Shown: in pieces, positions 50,551 through 57,942 of the stretch
Numbering within the stretch: the first letter of the stretch is position 1
Layout of the letters: every line of letters starts with the position of its first letter
DNA from: an uncultured Prevotellaceae bacterium
GTDB taxonomy: Bacteria; Bacteroidota; Bacteroidia; Bacteroidales; Bacteroidaceae
Length of the DNA: 64,000 nucleotides
Direction of reading: 5' to 3'
Assembly (NCBI GenBank): GCA_937898415.1
Contig: CALDLA010000068.1
Location: 1 to 64,000, forward strand
The notes under the pieces: model-generated
What the model saw: the letters and a program-made list of their open reading frames with translations, nothing else
Told to the model about the DNA's origin: nothing
Databases searched by the model: none
Program-made: the position numbers and the translations under genes

Positions 50551-51609
50551 ATGAAGCAATTTGTTGCATTTGTAAGGAAGGAGACGAAGCACATCCTGCG
50601 CGACAGGCTGACGGTGCTGTTGCTTTTTAGCGTGCCGGTGGTCATGATGCTACTCTTTGGCTTTGCCATTACCACTGATGTGAAGAATGTTCGCACGGTG
50701 GTGGTGACGGCCTATAGTGACCACGCCACACAGCAAGCCGTTGAACGGCTTTCGCAGTCGGAGTATTTCTCCATCGTCCGAACCGTTGCCACACCCCGGG
50801 AAGCAGAGCGTATCATCAGGAACCAGAAGGCCGACCTGGCCATTGTCTTCGAAAAAGACTATGCGTCGAAGAATGGTGGCCTGCAGTTCATTGTCGATGG
50901 TGCCGACCCCAACATGTCGCAGCAGTGGACGACCTACGTCTCGCAGGTGCTCATGAATCCTGCCGGCGGACTCATCAACACGAAAATGCTCTATAACCCG
51001 CAGATGAAGTCGGCCTACAACTTCGTGCCTGCCATCATGGGTATGCTGCTGATGCTCATCTGTGCCCTGATGACCTCGATTAGTATTGCCCGTGAGAAGG
51101 AGAGGGGGACGATGGAGGTGCTGCTGGTCTCGCCTACAAGGCCGCTGCTGATGATCGTGGCCAAGGTTGTCCCCTATCTGGTGCTGGGCTTCATCATTCT
51201 GAACTTCTTCCTGCTGATGGCGCGCTTTGTGCTGGACGTTCCTCTGCAAGGCTCAGTGTTCTGGATCTACGTCATATCGACCATCTACATCTTGCTGGCC
51301 TTGTCGCTGGGACTGTTGGTGTCGAACATTGCGAAGACGCAGCTGGCGGCTCTGCTGGTGTGTGCTATGATCCTGCTCATGCCTAACTTCATGCTGTCGG
51401 GCATGATTTTCCCCATCGAGTCGATGCCACGGATACTGCAGTGGGCGTCCGTCATCATACCCCCTCGCTATTACATCTCGGCTATGCGCAAACTGATGAT
51501 TATGGGCGTAGGTGTCGACCAGGTGGTCTTCGAACTGACCGTGCTCATCGCGATGACTCTTATCCTGCTGACGCTCTCGCTGGCCACATTTAAGAAACGC
51601 TTGGAATAA
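50551..51609 (+). CDS. ABC-2 type permease (YbhS-like)
   Basis: A protein of 352 residues. One N-terminal membrane helix (LTVLLLFSVPVVMMLLFGFA), a periplasmic domain, and five C-terminal helices with the ABC-2 motif REKERGTMEVLLVSP. It starts 14 bases after the ATPase gene. Confidence 0.88.
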   Translation: MKQFVAFVRKETKHILRDRLTVLLLFSVPVVMMLLFGFAITTDVKNVRTVVVTAYSDHATQQAVERLSQSEYFSIVRTVATPREAERIIRNQKADLAIVFEKDYASKNGGLQFIVDGADPNMSQQWTTYVSQVLMNPAGGLINTKMLYNPQMKSAYNFVPAIMGMLLMLICALMTSISIAREKERGTMEVLLVSPTRPLLMIVAKVVPYLVLGFIILNFFLLMARFVLDVPLQGSVFWIYVISTIYILLALSLGLLVSNIAKTQLAALLVCAMILLMPNFMLSGMIFPIESMPRILQWASVIIPPRYYISAMRKLMIMGVGVDQVVFELTVLIAMTLILLTLSLATFKKRLE

Positions 51610-51628
51610 CAATCAGAAAACTGAAAAA

Positions 51629-52696
51629 ATGAATACGACGCTCAGATATTTGGTTCAGAAGGAGTTTACGCAGATACGTCGCAATTCTTTTCTTCCAAGG
51701 CTCATTGTGACGTTTCCTATCATCATCATGTGCGTCGCGCCTTGGGTGATGCAGATGGAGGTGACGAACATTGTCGTGGACGTGGTTGACCTCGACCATA
51801 GTTCGCAGTCACAACGACTCGTACATGCCATAGAGCACAACACGTACTTCGTCTTCCGCGGCCAGAAACATACTTACGCCGAAGCCTTGAGCGACATCGA
51901 GCATACCGATGCCGACGTGGTGATGGTCATTCCGCGTAACTATTCGAAAGACCTCGTTCGCGGCCGTCTGCCCCAGATACGCATCGCTGCCAATGCCGTC
52001 AACGGTATGAAGGGAGCGATGGGCGCCGCCTATCTGTCGCAGCTCGTGATCCCTCAATCTGCCTCGTCTTCCACCCTGTATCTGTACAATAAGCACCTGA
52101 ACTACAAGCTCTTCATGATTCCTGCCCTCCTGGCCATCGTCATGATGCTGATGACTGGATTCTTGCCAACGCTGAATATCGTTAGCGAGAAAGAGGCGGG
52201 TACTATTGAGCAGATGAATGTCACGCCCGTCTCGAAGGGGACTTTCATCCTTGCCAAGCTGATTCCCTACTGGCTTATTGCCCTCTTCATCATCACCGTC
52301 TGCCTGCTGCTGTCCTGGGCTGTCTACGGTCTCACCCCAGCCGGCCCTCTGTGGATCATCTACGTCCTCTCCATGCTACTGGCCCTGTTCTTCTCTTCGT
52401 TGGGACTCATCATCTCCAACTACTCTGACAACATGCAGCAGTCCATCTTCATCATGTGGTTCTTTGTCGTCATCCTGCTGCTCCTTAGCGGACTCTTCAC
52501 CCCCACGCGCTCCATGCCCCATCTGGCTTATCTGACCACCTACGTCAACCCCATGCACTATTTTGTCGATGCCATCCGCACCGTCTTCATCCGTGGCGGC
52601 CAGTTCCGCGACGTAGCCCATCAAGCCTTCGCCCTTCTCGGCATCGGCCTCTTCATGGGGGGATGGGCGGTACAAAGTTACAAGAAGAACAGCTAA
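51629..52696 (+). CDS. ABC-2 type permease (YbhR-like)
   Basis: A protein of 355 residues, homologous in layout to the preceding one, with SEKEAGTIEQMNVTP as the cytoplasmic ABC-2 motif and PTRSMPHLAYLTTYVNPMHY before the last helix. It completes a TolC-HlyD-ATPase-permease-permease operon running from 46832 to 52696. Confidence 0.88.
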   Translation: MNTTLRYLVQKEFTQIRRNSFLPRLIVTFPIIIMCVAPWVMQMEVTNIVVDVVDLDHSSQSQRLVHAIEHNTYFVFRGQKHTYAEALSDIEHTDADVVMVIPRNYSKDLVRGRLPQIRIAANAVNGMKGAMGAAYLSQLVIPQSASSSTLYLYNKHLNYKLFMIPALLAIVMMLMTGFLPTLNIVSEKEAGTIEQMNVTPVSKGTFILAKLIPYWLIALFIITVCLLLSWAVYGLTPAGPLWIIYVLSMLLALFFSSLGLIISNYSDNMQQSIFIMWFFVVILLLLSGLFTPTRSMPHLAYLTTYVNPMHYFVDAIRTVFIRGGQFRDVAHQAFALLGIGLFMGGWAVQSYKKNS

Positions 52697-52725
52697 TCTG
52701 TCATAATCCTTAAGCTATTTCGTAG

Positions 52726-52835
52726 TAAATTCACTGTATTAACTAGTTAAATTCACTGAAATTACAATGTAAATTCACTGAAATTACAATGTAAATTCAC
52801 TGAATTTGGTTTGTAAATTCACTGAATTTGGTATG
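52726..52835. repeat. 22-bp tandem array IV (TAAATTCACTG x5)
   Basis: TAAATTCACTG begins at 52726, 52748, 52770, 52792 and 52814, exactly 22 bases apart. The last two units contain AAATTCACTGAATTT, a palindrome around a central C. It lies between the efflux operon and the polyferredoxin promoter. Confidence 0.95.
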
Positions 52836-52893
52836 CAGTTCAAACTTGCAAAAAAAGTTGGGGGAATTCTTTTCTTGTTTCAAATATTATTCG

Positions 52894-52901
52894 TATCTTT
52901 G
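52894..52901 (+). promoter_or_regulatory. -7 box for the polyferredoxin operon
   Basis: TATCTTTG, about 25 bases before the start codon. Confidence 0.6.
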
Positions 52902-52926
52902 TAGCCTGAACTGAATTAGTATTTAT

Positions 52927-54402
52927 ATGCTAAGAAGAATTAGAACCCTGTTGGCAGTCGTGATGCTCGTAGGTATCACGCTGCTTTTCCTTGATTTTAC
53001 GGGAACGCTGCACCACTGGCTGGGCTGGATGGCAAAAATCCAGTTGCTGCCGGCGGTGATGGCCCTGAACGTTGTGGTGATTGTGGCGCTGGCTGTGCTG
53101 ACGCTAGTCTTCGGGCGCATCTACTGCTCGGTCATCTGTCCGTTGGGCATCCTGCAGGACGTGCTGGCACGACTGCGCCGTAAGAAGAACAAATACTTCT
53201 ATTCGCGCGAGGTGCGCTGGCTGCGCTATCCTGTGCTGGTGGTGTTCATCGTGGCATTGCTGGCGGGTGTTGGCTCGCTGTTTCAGCTGTTGGCTCCCTA
53301 TAGTTCCTTCGGGCGTATTGCCACGATGTTGCTGCAGCCGCTGTGGATGCTGGGCAACAACGTGTTGGGTTTCCTGGCCGAGCGGGCTGACAGCTATGCC
53401 TTCTACACCGTCGATGTGTGGATGAAGTCGTTGCCGGTGTTCATCGTGGCCTTGGTGACCTTGGTGGTGCTGGTGGTGCTGTCGTGGCGCGGTGGCCGTA
53501 CCTACTGCAATACCATCTGTCCGGTGGGAACGGTGCTTTCGTTCTTAGCCCGCTTCTCGTGGCTGAAGATACGGTTCGACGAGGAGAAGTGCAAGAACTG
53601 CTCGATGTGCTCAAGGAACTGCAAGGCCGCCTGCATCGACTATAAGACGCACTCGGTGGACTATTCGCGCTGTGTGGTCTGTGGCAATTGTATCAGCAGT
53701 TGTAAGTTCGGGGCGCTGAAGTATTCGAGGAGCAAGGAACGAGGAACGAAGAACGAGAATACTCAGCCGACAGATCAGGGTAAGCGTTCGTTCCTTGTCG
53801 GTGCTGCTCTCGTAACCACGGCAGCGATGGCCCAGAAGAAGGAGAAGCTGATGGACGGCGGACTGGCTGAACTGGAGGACAAGGTGCAGCCGGAGCGGCA
53901 GACACCGCTGACGCCGCCGGGCTCGCTTTCGTTCGACTATTTTGCCCAGCACTGTACGGGTTGTCAGCTCTGCGTGTCGGAGTGTCCGAACAACGTATTG
54001 CGGCCTACGACCGACCTGATGCACTTGATGCTGCCCACGATGTCGTACGAGCGCGGCTACTGCCGTCCGGAATGTACGCGCTGCTCGGAGGTGTGTCCGG
54101 CAGGAGCCATAAAACTGGTGGACGAGGCCGAGAAGTCGTCAATCCAGATAGGTCATGCCGTGTTCGTCGAGAAAAACTGTGTGGCGGTGACCGACGGCGT
54201 GGAGTGCGGTAACTGCGAGCGCCACTGTCCGGCAGGAGCCATTGAGATGGTTGCCCTGCGTGAGGATGACGAGGAGTCGCCCTGGGTGCCTGCCGTCAAT
54301 GAGTCGGCCTGTATTGGTTGCGGTGCCTGTGAATATGTTTGTCCCGCCCGTCCCTTCTCGGCTATCATGGTGGAAGGTCACGAGGTTCACAAAAAGATTT
54401 AG
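52927..54402 (+). CDS. Membrane polyferredoxin (NapH/CcoG-like)
   Basis: A protein of 491 residues. Four or five membrane helices with CSVICPLG and CNTICPVG between them, as in NapH-type proteins. Then cytoplasmic-type clusters CKNCSMCSRNCKAAC and CVVCGNCISSCKFG, a linker with a Tat-like KRSFLVGAALVTTAAMA segment, and three more ferredoxin-type sites (CTGCQLCVSECP, CTRCSEVCP with CGNCERHCP, CIGCGACEYVCP). It is a likely electron conduit to the exported aldo/keto reductase encoded five bases downstream. A 7-bp repeat (GGAACGA-like, 53735-53757) encodes part of the linker. Confidence 0.82.
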   Translation: MLRRIRTLLAVVMLVGITLLFLDFTGTLHHWLGWMAKIQLLPAVMALNVVVIVALAVLTLVFGRIYCSVICPLGILQDVLARLRRKKNKYFYSREVRWLRYPVLVVFIVALLAGVGSLFQLLAPYSSFGRIATMLLQPLWMLGNNVLGFLAERADSYAFYTVDVWMKSLPVFIVALVTLVVLVVLSWRGGRTYCNTICPVGTVLSFLARFSWLKIRFDEEKCKNCSMCSRNCKAACIDYKTHSVDYSRCVVCGNCISSCKFGALKYSRSKERGTKNENTQPTDQGKRSFLVGAALVTTAAMAQKKEKLMDGGLAELEDKVQPERQTPLTPPGSLSFDYFAQHCTGCQLCVSECPNNVLRPTTDLMHLMLPTMSYERGYCRPECTRCSEVCPAGAIKLVDEAEKSSIQIGHAVFVEKNCVAVTDGVECGNCERHCPAGAIEMVALREDDEESPWVPAVNESACIGCGACEYVCPARPFSAIMVEGHEVHKKI

Positions 54403-54406
54403 ACTT

Positions 54407-55804
54407 ATGGAAAAGAAGAATATATCGAGGAGGAGTTTCTTGAAACTGTTTAGTGCCGGTGCCGTGGGTACGGCTGCCGTCATGGCGGGCTGTAAGGACA
54501 AGAAACTGGTGGAGGTCACCGACGAGTATAAGAACCAGGTGGAACCGCCGGTGGGTAAGATGACCTACCGCGAGAATCCGAAGACAAAAGAAAAGGTGTC
54601 GCTCTTAGGCTATGGCATGATGCGCCTGCCGACGAAGGTGGACAATGAAAACGAGTTCGACCAGGAGATGATCAACCGTCAGGTGGATTATGCCATCGAG
54701 CACGGCGTGAACTACTTCGACACCAGTCCTGTCTACTGTCAAGGTAAGTCGGAGCACTGCACGGGCATTGCCCTGAGCCGCCACAAGCGATCGGAGTACT
54801 TCGTGGCCACGAAACTGTCGAACTTCAATCGCGACTACTGGAGCCGCGAGAAGTCGATAGAGATGTACCACAACTCGATGAAGGAGCTGCAGGTGGACTA
54901 TCTGGACTACTACCTGCTGCATGCTATCGGCGGCGGTATGGATGAGTTCAACGGACGCTACGTGGACAACGGCATGATGGACTTCCTGATGAAAGAGCGT
55001 GAGGCAGGACGCATCCGCAACCTCGGCTTCTCGTTCCACGGGCAGAAGACGGTGTTCGACGAGATGCTGCGTCGTCACGACGAATACCACTGGGACTTCG
55101 TGCAGATAGAGCTGAACTACCTGGACTGGAACTTTGCTGACGAAATCAACCAGGGCAACGTCGATGCCAGCTACCTCTACGCCGAACTCGAGAAGCGCGG
55201 CATCCCTGCCGTCATCATGGAACCCCTGCTGGGCGGACGACTGGTAAAACTGCCGCAATACCTGATGAGCGAACTGAAGCAGAAGAACCCTGAACGTTCC
55301 GTTGCCTCGTGGGCCTTCCGCTATGCTGGTACGCCAGAGAGTGTGCTTACCGTGCTTAGCGGCATGACCTATATGGAGCACCTGAAGGATAATCTGCTGA
55401 GCTACTGTCCGCTGTTGCCGCTGACCAAAAAGGAACAGGACTACCTGCACGGCGAGGTGGCCCACCGTATTGTCGGTCTGAAGAATATCCCCTGTAACGA
55501 CTGCAAGTACTGCATGCCTTGTCCCTACGGCATCGATATCCCTGCCATCTTCGTACATTATAATAAATGCAAGAACGAGGGCTCGCTGCCTATGGGTGTG
55601 GGTGACCCGGAATACCGTAAGCACCGTCGGCAGTACCTCATATCGCTCGACCGCGTGGTGCCCCGTGACCGTCAGCCCGATCATTGCATCCAGTGTGGCC
55701 AGTGTGAGCCTCATTGTCCGCAGGGCATCAAGATTCCGCGCGAACTGATGATGATTGACAAGATGATTGAAGAACTGAAAAGAAATGAAGAAGTGAAGAA
55801 GTGA
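54407..55804 (+). CDS. Aldo/keto reductase with Tat signal and ferredoxin domain
   Basis: A protein of 465 residues from ATG 54407. Twin-arginine signal SRRSFLKLF followed by a lipobox-like MAGC. The reductase TIM barrel (LGYGMMRLP, YFDTSPVY, YLLHAIGGG) is followed by two CxxC-type clusters, CNDCKYCMPCPYG and CIQCGQCEPHCPQG. Earlier in-frame starts lie inside the previous gene. It is exported folded with Fe-S clusters and probably receives electrons from the polyferredoxin. The substrate is unknown. Confidence 0.85.
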   Translation: MEKKNISRRSFLKLFSAGAVGTAAVMAGCKDKKLVEVTDEYKNQVEPPVGKMTYRENPKTKEKVSLLGYGMMRLPTKVDNENEFDQEMINRQVDYAIEHGVNYFDTSPVYCQGKSEHCTGIALSRHKRSEYFVATKLSNFNRDYWSREKSIEMYHNSMKELQVDYLDYYLLHAIGGGMDEFNGRYVDNGMMDFLMKEREAGRIRNLGFSFHGQKTVFDEMLRRHDEYHWDFVQIELNYLDWNFADEINQGNVDASYLYAELEKRGIPAVIMEPLLGGRLVKLPQYLMSELKQKNPERSVASWAFRYAGTPESVLTVLSGMTYMEHLKDNLLSYCPLLPLTKKEQDYLHGEVAHRIVGLKNIPCNDCKYCMPCPYGIDIPAIFVHYNKCKNEGSLPMGVGDPEYRKHRRQYLISLDRVVPRDRQPDHCIQCGQCEPHCPQGIKIPRELMMIDKMIEELKRNEEVKK

Positions 55805-55812
55805 ATTTTTTT

Positions 55813-55843
55813 GCTTTTCACTTTTCACTTTTCACTTTTTTTC
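55813..55843. repeat. Heptamer repeat (CACTTTT), three to four copies
   Basis: CACTTTT units directly upstream of the next promoter, in opposite orientation to the AAGTGAA units at the end of the reductase gene. Together they can form a hairpin followed by a T-run, perhaps a terminator. Confidence 0.75.
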
Positions 55844-55844
55844 G

Positions 55845-55852
55845 TACCTTTG
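55845..55852 (+). promoter_or_regulatory. -7 box for the LolA-like gene
   Basis: TACCTTTG followed by CACCC. Only nine bases separate it from the ATG at 55862. Confidence 0.6.
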
Positions 55853-55861
55853 CACCCTGTT

Positions 55862-56488
55862 ATGGGAAGAAAGATTGTTTTACTGCTACTTCTTGTTACA
55901 CAGACCGTGATGGTTTGTGCTCAACAGACGGCCAATGAAAAGCAGGCTCGTCGTATCTTCAACCAGGCTTATAATCAGGTTTTTGGAGAACAGGGAGCAA
56001 CACTCCGCTATGATGTGAATATCATTGGTGTCTATAAGACCAGTGGCACCATCTGGTATAGAGGTAAGAAGCAGAAGTTCGTCGACGAGCGCGTGAATAC
56101 CTGGAACGACGGTACTACTGCCTATATGGCTTTCCGGAAGAAGAAGGAAGTGCAGATACACAACGCCAACTCAGACAAGAAGGACAAGTACAGCGGGAAG
56201 TTCAAATTCCATCCTGAGGACTTCGACTATAGCATTGCCGAGGACGAGGGTATGTTCCTTATTACGCTGAAACAGAAGAAGCAGGCTAAGGGGACGATCA
56301 AGATTATCAAGGCCTGGCTGACGAAGAAAGGCTATGAGCCTGTCAAACTTCGTATCAAGGTGGCGTTCATCTGGACTACTGTCAATGTCAGCAACTTCCG
56401 TTCAGGGGGTATCAGCGATGATATTTTCGTGTTTCCAAGCAGTCAGTATAAAGACTGGAAATTCGTAGACAAACGTAAAGAAGAATAG
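55862..56488 (+). CDS. Exported LolA-like protein
   Basis: A protein of 208 residues from ATG 55862 with a signal peptide (IVLLLLLVTQTVMVCAQQ). A beta-rich body (TLRYDVNIIGVYKTSGTIWY, then KYSGKFKFHPEDFDYS) resembles LolA/LppX-type lipoprotein-carrier folds. The predicted transcript would have an extremely short leader. Family call moderate. Confidence 0.55.
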   Translation: MGRKIVLLLLLVTQTVMVCAQQTANEKQARRIFNQAYNQVFGEQGATLRYDVNIIGVYKTSGTIWYRGKKQKFVDERVNTWNDGTTAYMAFRKKKEVQIHNANSDKKDKYSGKFKFHPEDFDYSIAEDEGMFLITLKQKKQAKGTIKIIKAWLTKKGYEPVKLRIKVAFIWTTVNVSNFRSGGISDDIFVFPSSQYKDWKFVDKRKEE

Positions 56489-56508
56489 TAATAATAATAA
56501 AATAAGGT

Positions 56509-57942
56509 ATGGGAGGTTTCTTTGGCTGCATCGCCGATAAAGAGTGCGTGAATGACCTGTTCTACGGCACCGACTACAATTCACACTTAGGCACCAAGCG
56601 TGCCGGTCTCGTAACGTTTGACCCCGAACGGGGATTCAACCGCAGCATCCACTCGCTGGAACGCGACTATTTCCGTTCGCGATTCGAGGACGAACTCGAC
56701 TCGTTCCATGGCTGTCAGGGACTGGGAATCATCAGCGACACTGACCCGCAGCCCATCATCGTCAACTCGCACCTTGGCCGCTATGCCGTCGTCACGGTGG
56801 CGAAGATCAACAACCAGCGCGAAATTGCCGACGAACTGCTGGAGCAGCGTATGCACTTCAGCGAAATGTCGGCCAACAACATCAACCAGACGGAGCTGGT
56901 GGCGCTGCTCATCAACATGGGGAACTCGTTTGTGGAGGGCATTAACAACGTCTACCGCAAGATTGACGGTTCCTGCTCCATGCTCATTTTGACCGAGAAC
57001 GGCATCATCGCCGCCCGCGACTTCCTGGGTCGTACGCCTATCGTCATTGGCCGCAAGGAGGGCGCCTACGCTGCCAGCAGTGAGACCTCCAGTTTCCCCA
57101 ACCTCGACTACAAGGTGGTGCGCGACCTCGGCCCCGGCGAGATTGTACGGCTGCATCATGACGACATCGAGGTACTGCAGCCGGCCTTCGAGCGTGAGCA
57201 GATTTGCTCCTTCCTCTGGGTCTACTACGGATTTCCCGCCAGTAGCTATGAGGGCATCAACGTCGAGAAGGTTCGCGAGGATAATGGCCGCAAGTTAGGC
57301 GAGAAGGACGAGACCGAGGTCGACTGCGTCTGTGGTGTGCCCGACTCTGGTGTCGGCATGGCCTTGGGTTATGCCGAGGGCAAGGGCGTCCCCTATGAGC
57401 GCGCCGTACTGAAATATACGCCGACGTGGCCCCGCTCGTTTACACCCGGCAATCAGAGCCGTCGCGACCTGGTGGCCAAGATGAAGCTCATCCCCAATGG
57501 AGCCCTGCTGAAGGACCGCCGCGTGGTGTTCTGCGACGACAGTATTGTGCGTGGCACCCAGTTGCGCGATAATGTGCGTACTTTCTTCGAGTATGGTGCC
57601 AAGGAAGTCCACTGCCGTATTTCCTGTCCCCCGCTGGTCTATGGATGTCCGTTTATCGGCTTCACCGCCTCAAAGTCTGACCTGGAACTCATTACGCGCC
57701 GCATTATCCGCGACTTTGAGGGCGACGACAAGAAGAACCTGGAGAAATACGCACAGACCGACTCGCCAGAGTACCAGCGCATGGTCAGCGAGATAGCCCG
57801 CCGCTTGGGTCTGACGTCATTGAAGTTTGCCAAGCTGGAGGACCTGATTGAGGCCATCGGCATGCCCAAGTGCAAGGTCTGCACCCACTGTTTCGACGGC
57901 ACCAGCTATTGCCACAGCCCCGAAACTGAGAAATACTTCTGA
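56509..57942 (+). CDS. PurF-like amidophosphoribosyltransferase paralogue without the usual N-terminal Cys
   Basis: A protein of 477 residues. N-terminal class II glutamine amidotransferase-like domain (FYGTDYNSHLGTKRAGLV, IGRKEGAYAASSETSS) and a C-terminal phosphoribosyltransferase domain with the PRPP loop VVFCDDSIVRGTQ. PurF normally starts with Met-Cys, the Cys being the glutaminase nucleophile. Here the start is MGGFFGC, so position 2 is Gly and the first Cys is residue 7. Glutaminase activity may be lost, or the enzyme may use ammonia. The C-terminus has CKVCTHCFDG. The stop abuts the convergent recQ stop. Confidence 0.8.
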   Translation: MGGFFGCIADKECVNDLFYGTDYNSHLGTKRAGLVTFDPERGFNRSIHSLERDYFRSRFEDELDSFHGCQGLGIISDTDPQPIIVNSHLGRYAVVTVAKINNQREIADELLEQRMHFSEMSANNINQTELVALLINMGNSFVEGINNVYRKIDGSCSMLILTENGIIAARDFLGRTPIVIGRKEGAYAASSETSSFPNLDYKVVRDLGPGEIVRLHHDDIEVLQPAFEREQICSFLWVYYGFPASSYEGINVEKVREDNGRKLGEKDETEVDCVCGVPDSGVGMALGYAEGKGVPYERAVLKYTPTWPRSFTPGNQSRRDLVAKMKLIPNGALLKDRRVVFCDDSIVRGTQLRDNVRTFFEYGAKEVHCRISCPPLVYGCPFIGFTASKSDLELITRRIIRDFEGDDKKNLEKYAQTDSPEYQRMVSEIARRLGLTSLKFAKLEDLIEAIGMPKCKVCTHCFDGTSYCHSPETEKYF

